A DNA stretch of 64,000 nt from Methanomicrobia archaeon (GTDB taxonomy: Archaea > Methanobacteriota_B > Thermococci > Methanofastidiosales > NM3): the NCBI GenBank assembly GCA_030603445.1, contig JAUVXU010000008.1, positions 18,146 through 82,145 on the forward strand, read 5' to 3'. This document shows positions 19,147-29,055 of the stretch, in pieces (position 1 is the stretch's first letter; each line of letters opens with the position of its first letter). The notes under the pieces are model-generated. The model did no database searches. It saw nothing but the letters and a program-made list of their open reading frames with translations, and had not been told where the DNA came from. The translations under genes and the position numbers were made by a program.

Positions 19147-21447
19147 ATGAGTGATGTTGCAGAGATAAATCTAGAAGTATCTGATTTTGAACTAAAAAAA
19201 ATTAGCGAAGAAACAGGGATAGGATTATCTGTAGATGAACTTAAAGTTGTGCAAGAATATTTTCAAAAAAAAGGAAGAAAACCTACTGACATAGAACTAC
19301 AAGCACTCGGTCAAGCATGGTCAGAACACTGTTGTTATAAATCCTCTAAATACTATTTAAAGAAATACCTATTCCACCTTAAAGCGCCACAAAACATCAA
19401 CGTTATCAAAGAGGATGCAGGAATTATCGAATTTGACAAAGATCATGCTTACGCAGTAGCATTAGAAAGCCACAACCACCCCTCTGCAATTGAACCATAT
19501 GGGGGCGCTGCAACAGGGATAGGGGGCATACTCAGGGACGTAGTATGTATGGGGGCTCAACCAATTGCACTTATCGACCCAATATTTTTCGCTCTTCCTA
19601 CTACTAAATCCTCAGTAATTCCAAAAAGTGTCAAACATCCCAAATTCATATTTTCTGGTGTTGTTGATGGCATACGTGACTATGGCAACAGGGTGGGTAT
19701 CCCAACAATTGCTGGGATGACTTGCTTCCATTCAGGATATTTGGGAAACTGCCTGGTAAATGTTGGCTGTGTAGGCATAGTTAACAAAAAAGACATCATA
19801 TACTCAAAAGTAGGAAACGTTAGTGATTACTTCGTGTTGGCAGGAGGAGGAACTGGCAGGGATGGTATCCACGGTGTCACTTTCGCTTCAAAGGAATTAG
19901 ACGATGATTCTGCAACAGCTTCACGTTCTGCAGTGCAAGTTGGAGATCCAATAACAAAAGAACCGTTAATACATGCTTGCCTGGAAGCTAATGAAAAAAA
20001 GCTTCTCACAGGCATGAAAGACCTAGGCGGTGGTGGCCTTTCTTGTGTAGTGGGTGAAATGGCGCTTGCAGCAGGTTTTGGTGCAAAAGTACAACTAGAA
20101 AATGTCCACCTCAAAGAAAAAGATCTCAAACCATGGGAAATTTGGGTAAGCGAATCACAGGAACGCATGATGATGTCAGTACGAGAAGAGCATCTAAAAG
20201 AAGTGCTAAAGATATTTGAGAAATGGGATGTCCCTGCAGTAATAATAGGTCAAGTAATCCCAGAAAAACGAATGGAACTCACCTGGAAAGGAGATAAAAT
20301 TTATGATATGGACCTAGAGTTCGTTACTACTGGTCCCTCATACAAGAGACCCATACGACCTGTGCGCATCAACAATGAACACAATAACTACTCTGAACCA
20401 GAAAATTATGAAGTAATGATAAAAACTATTATTAATTCACTCAATTGTGCTTCAAAAGACTGGGTAATACGTCAATATGACTTTGAAGTGCGTGCAAGAA
20501 CCATATCTTCCTCACTTGTAGGCCATATCAATAATGAGACGCACGCTGATGCAGCAGTCATAAAGCCTCTTGAATCCTCGCAAAGAGGACTTGTATTCAC
20601 ATCTGATGTAAATCCAAACACTGTAGCAATTGACCCGTTTTGGGGTAGTGCAGGAGCAGTGGACGAATGTGTAAGAAATATCGTTGCCACAGGTGCAAGG
20701 CCCCATTCGTTCGCAGATTGCCTCAACTTTGGAAATCCTGAAAAACCAGATAAAATGTGGGAGTTCTCACAAGCTGTGCAAGGGCTTGCTCATGTTGCCG
20801 GAAAGATTGGAGCCACGTTTGTTTCAGGTAATGTGTCCCTTTACAATGAAGGTCCCGCAGGCGCTTGCCCGCCTACTCCAACTATACTTGGAATAGGCAT
20901 AATAGATGATGTAGACGACATAATCACCGTTCCTTTCAAAAAAGAAGGAAACCTTGTTTACCTTGTAGGAAAAACACGTGATGAAATGGCTGGTAGTGTC
21001 TACTTCAATCTTAGATCACTTGAAGGAGGAAAAGTCCCGAAGGTCAATCCATATGAACTTGCAAACGCTTCAGCAGGACTACTTGAACTAGCAAATATGA
21101 ATAAAATATCATCATGCCACGACATTTCAGAAGGAGGATTGATCCTGGCCCTAGCAGAAATGTGCATAGGTAATGGCATAGGCGCATCCATCCACATAAA
21201 AGACCTGCTTAGAGGTGACATATCACTGTTCTCTGAATCCAACACAAGATGGATTTGTGAAGTAGAAAGCAAGGATAGCGATGCTTTTGAAAGCAACTTA
21301 CAAGCACACTGCACCTCATTCGCCCTAATAGGCACAACAGGCGGGACATCACTTTCAATAACACATAACAAAAGGAAGCTAGCTGACCTTCCTATCTCTG
21401 AACTAATAAAAGAGTGGCAGGCGCCACTCTGGGAAATAATGGGATGA
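19147..21447 (+). CDS. purL: FGAM synthetase subunit PurL (small type)
   Basis: Catalytic ATP-dependent subunit (766 residues) that converts FGAR to FGAM using ammonia from PurQ. Diagnostic segments are EHCCYKSSK (catalytic His), ESHNHPSAIEPYGGAATG, GMKDLGGGGLSCVVGEMA and, in the second half, the duplicated PurM-like fold with FVSGNVSLYNE and SCHDISEGGLILALAE. The length is that of the short PurL that needs PurS and PurQ, both encoded alongside. Start chosen at 19147 behind GGTG with five bases between. Confidence 0.96.
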   Translation: MSDVAEINLEVSDFELKKISEETGIGLSVDELKVVQEYFQKKGRKPTDIELQALGQAWSEHCCYKSSKYYLKKYLFHLKAPQNINVIKEDAGIIEFDKDHAYAVALESHNHPSAIEPYGGAATGIGGILRDVVCMGAQPIALIDPIFFALPTTKSSVIPKSVKHPKFIFSGVVDGIRDYGNRVGIPTIAGMTCFHSGYLGNCLVNVGCVGIVNKKDIIYSKVGNVSDYFVLAGGGTGRDGIHGVTFASKELDDDSATASRSAVQVGDPITKEPLIHACLEANEKKLLTGMKDLGGGGLSCVVGEMALAAGFGAKVQLENVHLKEKDLKPWEIWVSESQERMMMSVREEHLKEVLKIFEKWDVPAVIIGQVIPEKRMELTWKGDKIYDMDLEFVTTGPSYKRPIRPVRINNEHNNYSEPENYEVMIKTIINSLNCASKDWVIRQYDFEVRARTISSSLVGHINNETHADAAVIKPLESSQRGLVFTSDVNPNTVAIDPFWGSAGAVDECVRNIVATGARPHSFADCLNFGNPEKPDKMWEFSQAVQGLAHVAGKIGATFVSGNVSLYNEGPAGACPPTPTILGIGIIDDVDDIITVPFKKEGNLVYLVGKTRDEMAGSVYFNLRSLEGGKVPKVNPYELANASAGLLELANMNKISSCHDISEGGLILALAEMCIGNGIGASIHIKDLLRGDISLFSESNTRWICEVESKDSDAFESNLQAHCTSFALIGTTGGTSLSITHNKRKLADLPISELIKEWQAPLWEIMG

Positions 21448-21451
21448 TCAT

Positions 21452-22222
21452 ATGAAACCTGAAGATATCAACATATGCATCCTTCGTATAGAAGGGACGA
21501 ACAATGAACAAGAGATGTATGACGCATTCAAACGCTTAGGTACTAAACCACATCTAGTACATCTTAACGAACTTTCTTCCCTTAAACCTTATCAATGTCT
21601 AATGATACCTGGAGGATTCTCGGCAGGAGATTATATCCGCGCAGGTACTATCTTTGCCTCACGCATAAAAAGCAATTTCATGGACGAACTCAATAACTTT
21701 ATCAAAGAAGGATATGCGGTAGGAGGGATATGTAATGGTTTTCAGGTCTTAGTGGAATTGGGCCTTCTACCAGGAAACCCAAAAGGTAACGGGACCATAA
21801 CAGCCTGCCTATCTCGAAACGATTCTGCACGTTTTGAGTGCAGACACAGCATTCTTAAACATGTCTCTTCTAAAAAATGTGTTTTTACATCACTGCTTCC
21901 GCAAAATGAGCAGCTTATCGTGCCTTCCGCACATGCAGAAGGAAAGTTTCTACTCTCTGGCGGTAAGAAAGCGTATGAAAAATTGGAAAAAAACGGGCAG
22001 ATAATATTCAAATATGTGAATTATAAAGGAGAAACGAATGCCCCATATCCATGGAATCCAAATGGGTCCCCATATAATATCGCAGGAATATGCAACAAAA
22101 GAGGAAATGTATTTGGTATGATGCCCCATCCAGAAAGATCATTTTTTTCCAAAAACGAGCACGGGTATTCTGGAAAAATCCTGTTTGAATCAGTAGTAAA
22201 ATACATAGGAGGAACGTTCTAA
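21452..22222 (+). CDS. purQ: FGAM synthetase glutaminase subunit PurQ
   Basis: Class I glutamine amidotransferase of 256 residues that supplies ammonia to PurL. The nucleophile elbow GGICNGFQVL holds the catalytic Cys, and FGMMPHPERS near the C-terminus supplies the His-Glu pair. The loop MIPGGFSAGDYIRAG is typical of PurQ. It is slightly longer than bacterial PurQ, as in archaea. Its stop overlaps the purF start (TAATG), so translation is coupled. Confidence 0.95.
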   Translation: MKPEDINICILRIEGTNNEQEMYDAFKRLGTKPHLVHLNELSSLKPYQCLMIPGGFSAGDYIRAGTIFASRIKSNFMDELNNFIKEGYAVGGICNGFQVLVELGLLPGNPKGNGTITACLSRNDSARFECRHSILKHVSSKKCVFTSLLPQNEQLIVPSAHAEGKFLLSGGKKAYEKLEKNGQIIFKYVNYKGETNAPYPWNPNGSPYNIAGICNKRGNVFGMMPHPERSFFSKNEHGYSGKILFESVVKYIGGTF

Positions 22223-23637
22223 TGTGTGGAGTTATCGGCTTGAGCAGTGACAATGTAGCCTGGGAGGCGTACAGGGGACTTCTTTCCATCCAACACAGGG
22301 GGCAAAATTCAGCAGGGATTGTGACATTAAACAATAAATTTTATCGAAAACAGGGAAATGGACTCGTATCTAAGGTCTTTGAAAACTTCGAGTTAGATGA
22401 ATTAAAAGGAAATATTGGAATTGCGCATGTTCGCTACCCGACCTCCGGGAACGGGCCTGTAAGTGAATCACAACCTCTTTTTATCAATTACCCATATGGC
22501 CTAGCCTTGGCACACAATGGAAATCTTACGAATTATAAGGAGTTAAAACAGTTCTTACATGATAAAAAAAGATCTTTGCAGACGGATTCTGATACTGAGG
22601 TGTTGCTTAATCTGCTTGCACATCAAATCTCAAGACACGACATAGACACTGCACTAGAGCATACTATGAACAATGCAGAAGGTTCCTATTCTGCTGCCAT
22701 GTTGTTATGCAAAAATGGTGGCAAAATGATAGCATTCAGAGACCCAAATGGCATTCGTCCACTTATTATTGGAAAACGTGAAACGGAAACTGGATGTAAC
22801 TATATTGTATGTAGCGAAAGTGTTGGGCTTGATGTAACTGGCTATGAAACAATACGTGATGTCAAGCCAGGAGAAGCCGTTTCGTTCTCCCGTGACGGGA
22901 TAGAATTCAAGCAAATACGGCCCGCACGCCCTGCACACTGTATGTTTGAGTATGTTTATTTTTCACGACCAGATTCGATAATAGAAGGAAAAAGCGTGTA
23001 TGAAGTACGCTTCAAACTAGGAGAAAACTTAGAATTTGACAAAGACATTGATACTGTTATACCTGTGCCAGATACGTCACGTACAGCAGCACTAGGATTT
23101 GCATTAAAATATAATATACCTTACAGAGAAGGCCTCATAAAAAATAGGTATATAGGTAGAACATTCATCATGCCAACGCAGCCGTATAGGGAATCAGCAG
23201 TCATTGAAAAGCTTAATGTGATAAAAAAAGAGGTAAGTGGCAAGCGCATAGCGCTAGTTGATGACAGTATAGTAAGAGGAACTACGTCCAGAAGACTAGT
23301 CAATCTGCTTAGGCGCAACGGCGCAAAGGAAGTACATTTCATTTCCAGTTGCCCACCTATCAAATATCCCTGTTTCTATGGCATAGACATGACAATGAAG
23401 AATGAACTAATAGCATCAAGCTACATTGAGGATATTAAAAATAAAATTGGTGCAGATTCGGTAACATACCAATCGATAGAAGGATTGGTAAAATCAATAG
23501 GATTACCAAAATCGCACATGTGCCTCGCATGTCTTAACGGTGATTATCCGACAGGAATAACATGCGAAAAAGCTGAAATACTTGGCAAGAATCGAGAAAA
23601 GGAAAGAAAAAATTGGAAAGGAATTAGGAGCAAATAA
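22222..23637 (+). CDS. purF: Glutamine PRPP amidotransferase
   Basis: First committed enzyme of purine synthesis: PRPP plus glutamine gives phosphoribosylamine. Cys2 directly after Met is the N-terminal nucleophile. The glutamine site is complete (HVRYPTSG, AHNGNLTNY, TDSDTE). The PRPP loop is VDDSIVRGTT. Cysteines in HCMFEYVYF, SSCPP and MCLAC match the ligands of the oxygen-sensitive 4Fe-4S cluster known in Bacillus-type PurF. The enzyme is 471 residues long. A second, divergent PurF begins one base after its stop. Confidence 0.96.
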   Translation: MCGVIGLSSDNVAWEAYRGLLSIQHRGQNSAGIVTLNNKFYRKQGNGLVSKVFENFELDELKGNIGIAHVRYPTSGNGPVSESQPLFINYPYGLALAHNGNLTNYKELKQFLHDKKRSLQTDSDTEVLLNLLAHQISRHDIDTALEHTMNNAEGSYSAAMLLCKNGGKMIAFRDPNGIRPLIIGKRETETGCNYIVCSESVGLDVTGYETIRDVKPGEAVSFSRDGIEFKQIRPARPAHCMFEYVYFSRPDSIIEGKSVYEVRFKLGENLEFDKDIDTVIPVPDTSRTAALGFALKYNIPYREGLIKNRYIGRTFIMPTQPYRESAVIEKLNVIKKEVSGKRIALVDDSIVRGTTSRRLVNLLRRNGAKEVHFISSCPPIKYPCFYGIDMTMKNELIASSYIEDIKNKIGADSVTYQSIEGLVKSIGLPKSHMCLACLNGDYPTGITCEKAEILGKNREKERKNWKGIRSK

Positions 23638-23638
23638 T

Positions 23639-24889
23639 ATGGCAGGAATTTGTGGGATTTATGCATTTGATGAAATATGGGATGTTTCACGATTCATATA
23701 CTATCAATTGATAGCAACCCAATCAAGGGGACAGGAAAGCGTGGGCATATCTATCTCTGATTTCAAAAAAATAAACAGTATTGCTACAAAAGGGACTGTT
23801 CAAGAGAAATTGGATTCAGAGCAAGTTAACAAACTCATTGGAAGTGCGGGCGTAGGAGGGGTTTTTACCCGTGATATCGGAGGATATCTTTCTGATGATA
23901 TTTCCATATATTATGATGGAAGTATTACTATTACTGAGAAATCAGTTCAAAAGTTTCGCCAAAATTTAGAAAATATGAAAGATGAAGATGCAGTGAAAGC
24001 TTTTCTTGAAACACTCAAGGGGGCTTATTCGATGCTAATTCTAACTAAAGATAAGATGATTGCAACACGAGACAAGAGAGGTATAAAACCAATGGTTATC
24101 GGTGGTGTTGGATTTGACCTAGCAATTGTTGCATCAGAAACAGCAGCACTTGATGTTATAGGGGCAGAACTCTCGCGTGACATAGAACCAGGTGAAATAG
24201 TCATAATAGACCGTAACTACATAGAAGAGATCAAAAAAGATAATCTCCCCTCGCCTGCGAACTGTATATTTGAGTACGTATACCTCTCTCGCATAGATTC
24301 CAAGATAAACGGCACCTACATTCATGATATACGAAGCAAGATAGGCAAACTTTTGGCAAAAGAAAAGCCTGTTGAAGCTGATGTCGTTATAGGGGTGCCG
24401 GAAACTGCAATCCCATTTGCCATGGCCTATGCAAATGAGGCTTCTATACCAATAGATGTGGGTTTTATGAGGACCGGAAAGCATATACGAACAGCCATTC
24501 GTCCAACGCAAATGGAACGAATGATTGGAGTACAGCTCAAACTCAATCCTATAAGAACGGCAATACGTGGAAAACGCGTTGTCCTAATAGACGACTCTGT
24601 AGTAAGAGGCACTACCATGCGTAACATAGTCACTCTTCTAAGAAAGCGTGGTGCAAAAGAAGTGCACGTGCGCATAGGAAGCCCAAAACTAATCTCATCC
24701 TGCCCATTCGGAACAGAAGTACCAACAATAGATGAACTTATCGCAGTGGAAAATACAGAGGATGAGATTGCAAGGATAATCGATGCTGATAGCTTTGGAT
24801 ACCTTGATTTAAAAGACCTAAAAGAAACGCTTGGAAGTGAGAATTTCTGTACAGGATGTATGTCTGGAATATATCCCGAGGTGGACTAA
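23639..24889 (+). CDS. Second PurF-like protein with degenerate glutaminase domain
   Basis: A 416-residue paralogue of PurF. The phosphoribosyltransferase half is intact (VVLIDDSVVRGTT) and the four Fe-S cysteines are kept (NCIFEYVYL, SSCPF, FCTGC). The N-terminal half is eroded: the candidate nucleophile is Cys5 in MAGICGIY rather than Cys2, HNGNLTN reads YDGSITI, the loop before it is shortened, and the aspartate segment TDSDTE is missing. It may use free ammonia, act as a non-glutaminase partner of PurF, or regulate it. The start at 23639 is one base after purF and behind GGAG. Confidence 0.85.
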   Translation: MAGICGIYAFDEIWDVSRFIYYQLIATQSRGQESVGISISDFKKINSIATKGTVQEKLDSEQVNKLIGSAGVGGVFTRDIGGYLSDDISIYYDGSITITEKSVQKFRQNLENMKDEDAVKAFLETLKGAYSMLILTKDKMIATRDKRGIKPMVIGGVGFDLAIVASETAALDVIGAELSRDIEPGEIVIIDRNYIEEIKKDNLPSPANCIFEYVYLSRIDSKINGTYIHDIRSKIGKLLAKEKPVEADVVIGVPETAIPFAMAYANEASIPIDVGFMRTGKHIRTAIRPTQMERMIGVQLKLNPIRTAIRGKRVVLIDDSVVRGTTMRNIVTLLRKRGAKEVHVRIGSPKLISSCPFGTEVPTIDELIAVENTEDEIARIIDADSFGYLDLKDLKETLGSENFCTGCMSGIYPEVD

Positions 24890-26326
24890 ATGAAGTTTAT
24901 GATAGTAGGAAGTGGAGCTCGTGAGCATGCCATTGCCGAAAACGCAATTTCTTGTGGATATGAAGTTTATGCGGCTAGTGAGATACGAAACCCAGGTTTG
25001 CTCAATCTTTCAAAAAAGCTTTACGAAGTAAACATTCTTGATAGCGATGCCGTAACAAACGTTGCAAAAAAAGTCATGCCAGATGCGATATTTATAGGCA
25101 GTGAAGAATCCCTATTTGCAGGTGTTTCTGATGCTTTGCGCGCAGCTGGATTCTTCGTTATAGGGGCATCGAAAAAAACCGCAGACATAGAAAAGTCAAA
25201 AGGTTTTATGAGAAATCTTATGGAAAAATACAATTTATATGGGAGATTAAGATTCAAGACTTTTTCAAACATAGAAGAAGCCATAATATATATTGACGAA
25301 TATGCAGGATCAGTTGCTATAAAACCAACGCGACAAGCCGGGGGAAAAGGAGTAAAGGTCATAGCAGACCTGCAAGCATACCTAAAAGAAGAGAAAAATG
25401 CTGCAAAGAAACGCCACGTTTCTGATATCGTAGAGCAAAATCTCTCCCAGGATTTAGAAGATCCCATCCTTATAGAAGAGAGGGTAGAGGGTGTTGAATA
25501 CACTATGCAGTGCTTTACTGATGGGAAGAACATAATCCCATTAAAGATAGTTGAGGACCATCCCCATGCCTTCGTAGAGGACATAGGACCAGAGACAGGA
25601 GGTATGGGGTCTATATCAGGCGATCAGGACAACTTGCCTTTCCTATCTGAAAAAGACTACCAAACCTCATACGAAATAATAGAAAAAGTTATCCATGCTA
25701 TAGAAAAGGAAACAGGAGAACCATATTTTGGAGTGCTTTCTGGGCAATTTATGCTAACAGACAAGTGGGGGCCTACGGTAATAGAGTTCTATTCTAGGCT
25801 TGGTGACCCAGAAACAGTAAATATAATGCCCCAACTACAAAACTTTGATGAAATAGTTGAAGGGATGAAAAGAGGGAACCTAGAAAATGTGGTTGCTCGA
25901 TTTGAACAAAAAGCAACAGTAGTAAAGATAATCTCACCGAAAGGCTACCCCAACAACAGGGACATCGGCAAAGGACACGAGATTCATATAGACATAGAGG
26001 CTATTGAAAAGATTGGTGCTAAGGCATATTTTGGTTCTATTTACGAAAAAGATGGGAAATACTACACAGGCGGTTCGCGCGCTTTAGAAATATATGCTGC
26101 AGCTGACAGCATAGAAGAGGCTAGTGCCATCGTTGATAAGGCTGCTACATTTGTGAAGTCTGACTGGAAGCTTTTCTACCGAAAAGACATAGGGACAAAA
26201 GCCTTGCTTAAAAAGCGATTTGAGCAGGCAAATCTTGCAAGAGACATATTCCATTATAGGGCAGAAAGAGGACTAATCGGAAAGACGATAGATTGGATAC
26301 CCGGAATAGGAAAGATTGAAACATGA
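24890..26326 (+). CDS. purD: Phosphoribosylamine-glycine ligase (GAR synthetase)
   Basis: ATP-grasp enzyme of 478 residues that couples phosphoribosylamine to glycine. The N-terminus has VGSGAREHAIAENA, the ATP-grasp core IKPTRQAGGKGVKV, then ETGGMGSIS and YFGVLSGQFMLT with metal ligands in IEFYSRLGDPET. It is longer than bacterial PurD (about 425) by inserts and a C-terminal tail, as in several archaea. The ATG follows the purF2 stop without a gap, so coupling is likely. Confidence 0.95.
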   Translation: MKFMIVGSGAREHAIAENAISCGYEVYAASEIRNPGLLNLSKKLYEVNILDSDAVTNVAKKVMPDAIFIGSEESLFAGVSDALRAAGFFVIGASKKTADIEKSKGFMRNLMEKYNLYGRLRFKTFSNIEEAIIYIDEYAGSVAIKPTRQAGGKGVKVIADLQAYLKEEKNAAKKRHVSDIVEQNLSQDLEDPILIEERVEGVEYTMQCFTDGKNIIPLKIVEDHPHAFVEDIGPETGGMGSISGDQDNLPFLSEKDYQTSYEIIEKVIHAIEKETGEPYFGVLSGQFMLTDKWGPTVIEFYSRLGDPETVNIMPQLQNFDEIVEGMKRGNLENVVARFEQKATVVKIISPKGYPNNRDIGKGHEIHIDIEAIEKIGAKAYFGSIYEKDGKYYTGGSRALEIYAAADSIEEASAIVDKAATFVKSDWKLFYRKDIGTKALLKKRFEQANLARDIFHYRAERGLIGKTIDWIPGIGKIET

Positions 26327-26338
26327 GGTGTAATTGTT

Positions 26339-27643
26339 ATGGCAAAATACGATAGGAAGAAAAGAGAGGTTCTTGGAACACCCCTTACTAAAAACAGGGC
26401 AAAAATAATGCTGCTTGGGTCAGGCGAAATCGGAAAAGAAATAATAATCGAAGCACAACGCCTTGGTATTGAGACCGTTGCTATTGACAGGTATGCACGC
26501 GCGCCGGCACAACAAGTGGCACATAAGAGCTACACAATAGATATGAAAGATGCAAATGCACTTCGCTCTATTATCGAATGCGAACAACCTGATGCCATAG
26601 TCCCCGAGATAGAAGCAATAAATCTAGACTGCTTGCAGGAACTTGAGAATGATGGATACAACATCATTCCAAACGCGCGGGCAACATATATCACCATGCA
26701 CCGTGAACGCTCACGAGAAATGATATCAAAAGATGCGGGTGTAAAGGCATCAAAGTACGAATATGCAAGAAGTTTGGATGAATTAAAGGAAGTTTGTGAA
26801 AAGATAGGTTATCCTTGTTGGTCAAAAGCGATAATGTCATCCTCTGGATATGGCTCCTACTTCGTAGAAGGCCCAGAAGATGTGGAGAAAGCATGGAAAG
26901 CGGCTAATGAGAAAGCACGAGGCCATGGAGACTGGGTCATCGTAGAAGAGCATATTGAATTTGACATTGAGATAACAGAACTCGCAATACGCCATTTTGA
27001 TGAGAATGGCAACATTACCACCACTTTCCCAAAACCTGTAGGACACTATCAGATAGAAGGAGACTACCACGCGTCATGGCAGCCAGCAGAAGTAAGCGAC
27101 AAAGCGGAAAAAAACATCTACAAGACAACTGAGAAGATTACAAATACCCTTGGAGGTCTAGGCCTGTTTGGTTGTGAGCTCTTCGTTAAGGGAGATGATG
27201 TCTGGGCAAATGAGATTTCACCCCGACCACATGACACAGGTATGGTAACCATGATGACCCATGCACCAGGTTTCTCAGAACAAGGATTACACGTACGCGC
27301 TATTATGGGACTACCGATACCATCCATAAAAAAAGATGGATTCAACATTATAGAGCCACTCAAGGCAGGTGCCTCGCATGTTATTAAATCCCCTTACGAA
27401 GGGTGGGATGCAGAGTTTGGCAATATCTATAATGCGATGAATATGTACCCTGAGTCTTCAATAAGGCTCTTTGGTAAGACACAGGCACGAATGCACCGCA
27501 GGATGGGTGTAGCGCTTGCTTTAGCAGATACTGTCCAAGAAGCAAAGATACGCGCTGAGAAGATGGCACATGCAGTCGAGATGCGCATCCCGGGAAGCCC
27601 CATGTTGTCACAAGACGAAAAGAGAAAGCATTTGGTGCAGTAA
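26339..27643 (+). CDS. purT: Formate-dependent GAR transformylase
   Basis: Uses formate and ATP to formylate GAR, avoiding folate-dependent PurN. This fits methanogens, where formyl-tetrahydrofolate is often lacking. The 434-residue ATP-grasp protein shows LGSGEIGKEIIIEAQRLG at the N-terminus, PEIEAINLDCLQELE, and the terminal active-site segments ANEISPRPHDTGMVT and LFGKTQARMHRRMG. The start is behind GAGGTG. Together with PurP it makes both formylation steps of the pathway formate-dependent. Confidence 0.96.
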   Translation: MAKYDRKKREVLGTPLTKNRAKIMLLGSGEIGKEIIIEAQRLGIETVAIDRYARAPAQQVAHKSYTIDMKDANALRSIIECEQPDAIVPEIEAINLDCLQELENDGYNIIPNARATYITMHRERSREMISKDAGVKASKYEYARSLDELKEVCEKIGYPCWSKAIMSSSGYGSYFVEGPEDVEKAWKAANEKARGHGDWVIVEEHIEFDIEITELAIRHFDENGNITTTFPKPVGHYQIEGDYHASWQPAEVSDKAEKNIYKTTEKITNTLGGLGLFGCELFVKGDDVWANEISPRPHDTGMVTMMTHAPGFSEQGLHVRAIMGLPIPSIKKDGFNIIEPLKAGASHVIKSPYEGWDAEFGNIYNAMNMYPESSIRLFGKTQARMHRRMGVALALADTVQEAKIRAEKMAHAVEMRIPGSPMLSQDEKRKHLVQ

Positions 27644-28027
27644 ATGGAAGACATACTAATAATTGCTGGTAGTGCATCGGATATGCCTATTATCGAAAAG
27701 ATAGAGCAGACCCTAAAGGATTATGATGTCAGTTATTCTGTGGAAATCGCATCTGCACATCGCAATCCTGAAAAGGTATCGGAACTATCGCAAAGGGACG
27801 TGAAGGTCTTCATAGCTGTTGCAGGCCTATCGGCCGCACTTCCTGGAGTAATCGCCTCACAAACGAATAAACCTGTAATAGGGGTCCCTGTTGATTCTGC
27901 ACTAGGGGGGCTTGATGCCCTCCTTTCCATTGTGCAGATGCCAAAGGGTGTCCCTGTTGCCTGTGTTGGTATAAATAATGGCCAAAATGCCGCATACCTT
28001 GCCTTGCGCATCCTTGGAAAACTATAG
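27644..28027 (+). CDS. purE: N5-CAIR mutase / AIR carboxylase PurE
   Basis: Small (127 residues) PurE that places the carboxyl group on the imidazole ring. GSASDMPI forms the phosphate loop, SAHRNPE carries the catalytic His, and [10 protein letters not shown] completes the active site. It directly abuts purT. No purK is present in the window; many archaea have PurE without PurK, so either bicarbonate/CO2 is used directly or purK is elsewhere. The sequence alone does not settle class I versus class II. Confidence 0.94.
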   Translation: MEDILIIAGSASDMPIIEKIEQTLKDYDVSYSVEIASAHRNPEKVSELSQRDVKVFIAVAGLSAALPGVIASQTNKPVIGVPVDSALGGLDALLSIVQMPKGVPVACVGINNGQNAAYLALRILGKL

Positions 28028-28035
28028 GTGATAAC

Positions 28036-29031
28036 GTGGATTATGCAACGTCTGGAGTAGACATAAAAAAAGAAGAAGATGCTATAGCCTCCCTTTCCAA
28101 ATATGTGAAGCAGACATTGCAACTACGTGATGGAAAAGTAGGGGCGGCCCTAACAGGGCTTGGACATTTTTCCGGCTTAGTAGACCTAGGAGATAAGGCT
28201 CTAGCCATCTCAACAGATGGTGTTGGAACAAAGATCCTCGTAGGAAAAGAACTTGGTAGATATGAAACACTATCAATTGACCTAATGGCTATGAATGTTA
28301 ACGACATAATATGTATTGGTGCAACACCAATAACGTTCGTGGATACCATATCGGTGCAGACCCCGAATAACAAGATAATGGCAGATATAGGAAAAGGATT
28401 GCTAGAAGCCGCACGCCAGGCCGAAGTTACAATAGTTGGTGGAGAAACAGCAACAGTCCCTGAACTACTTGAAGGTAACGGGGACGGGATAGATCTCATG
28501 GGAACAGCTGTTGGAATAGTTGATAAAGATAAGATAATCACAGGCAAAGATATCTCCCCTGGAGACACAGTTCTCGGGGTTGAAAGCTCGGGCATCCACT
28601 CCAACGGCCTAACTCTTGCAAGAAAGGTAGTTCCAAAGAGCAAGTATCCTCTTCTTCTTGAACCCACGCGTATATATGTTGGGGCAATACTAGAATTGCT
28701 GGAGCATATAAGGCCTAATGGGTTGGTGCATATAACGGGAGGGGGGCTTCTAAACCTCAAACGCCTAAAGGAAAATGTAGGTTTCTCGCTTCTTATGCCC
28801 CAGTACCCGGATGTTTTTCAGATAATAAAACAAAATGCCAATATAAGCAACGAGGAGATGTACAAAACATTCAATATGGGGATAGGATTTATGGTAATAG
28901 TTAAAGAAGAAGATGCAAAAAAATCCTACACTATATTAAACAAGCACTTTCCGACATTTGAGTTGGGAAAAGTAACTGAGACAGGCATAATAGAGGCATC
29001 TTTACCTGATGGAACAACAATAAAGCTTTAA
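28036..29031 (+). CDS. purM: AIR synthetase (phosphoribosylformylglycinamidine cyclo-ligase)
   Basis: Closes the imidazole ring of FGAM to give AIR. The 331-residue protein shows STDGVGTKILVG, DLMAMNVNDIICIGA, VGGETATVPELL and GIHSNGLTLAR, all diagnostic of PurM. The start codon is GTG at 28036, five bases after GGTG, the same geometry as the unusual purP start. It is the last gene of the purine operon; purB and the final IMP cyclohydrolase are not in the window. Confidence 0.96.
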   Translation: MDYATSGVDIKKEEDAIASLSKYVKQTLQLRDGKVGAALTGLGHFSGLVDLGDKALAISTDGVGTKILVGKELGRYETLSIDLMAMNVNDIICIGATPITFVDTISVQTPNNKIMADIGKGLLEAARQAEVTIVGGETATVPELLEGNGDGIDLMGTAVGIVDKDKIITGKDISPGDTVLGVESSGIHSNGLTLARKVVPKSKYPLLLEPTRIYVGAILELLEHIRPNGLVHITGGGLLNLKRLKENVGFSLLMPQYPDVFQIIKQNANISNEEMYKTFNMGIGFMVIVKEEDAKKSYTILNKHFPTFELGKVTETGIIEASLPDGTTIKL

Positions 29032-29055
29032 TATTTATTCTTTTAATTTATACCA

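Noticed and set aside
23582-23638. Upstream start for the second PurF inside the end of purF
   Set aside because: The extra 19 residues are lysine-rich and unlike the family; the ATG at 23639 aligns with the expected N-terminus and follows GGAG.
28041-28760. Long open frame (239 codons) antisense to purM
   Set aside because: It lies entirely inside a well-conserved purM gene, its composition is Ser/Pro/Arg-rich as expected of an antisense shadow, and it has no ribosome-binding site or recognisable motif.
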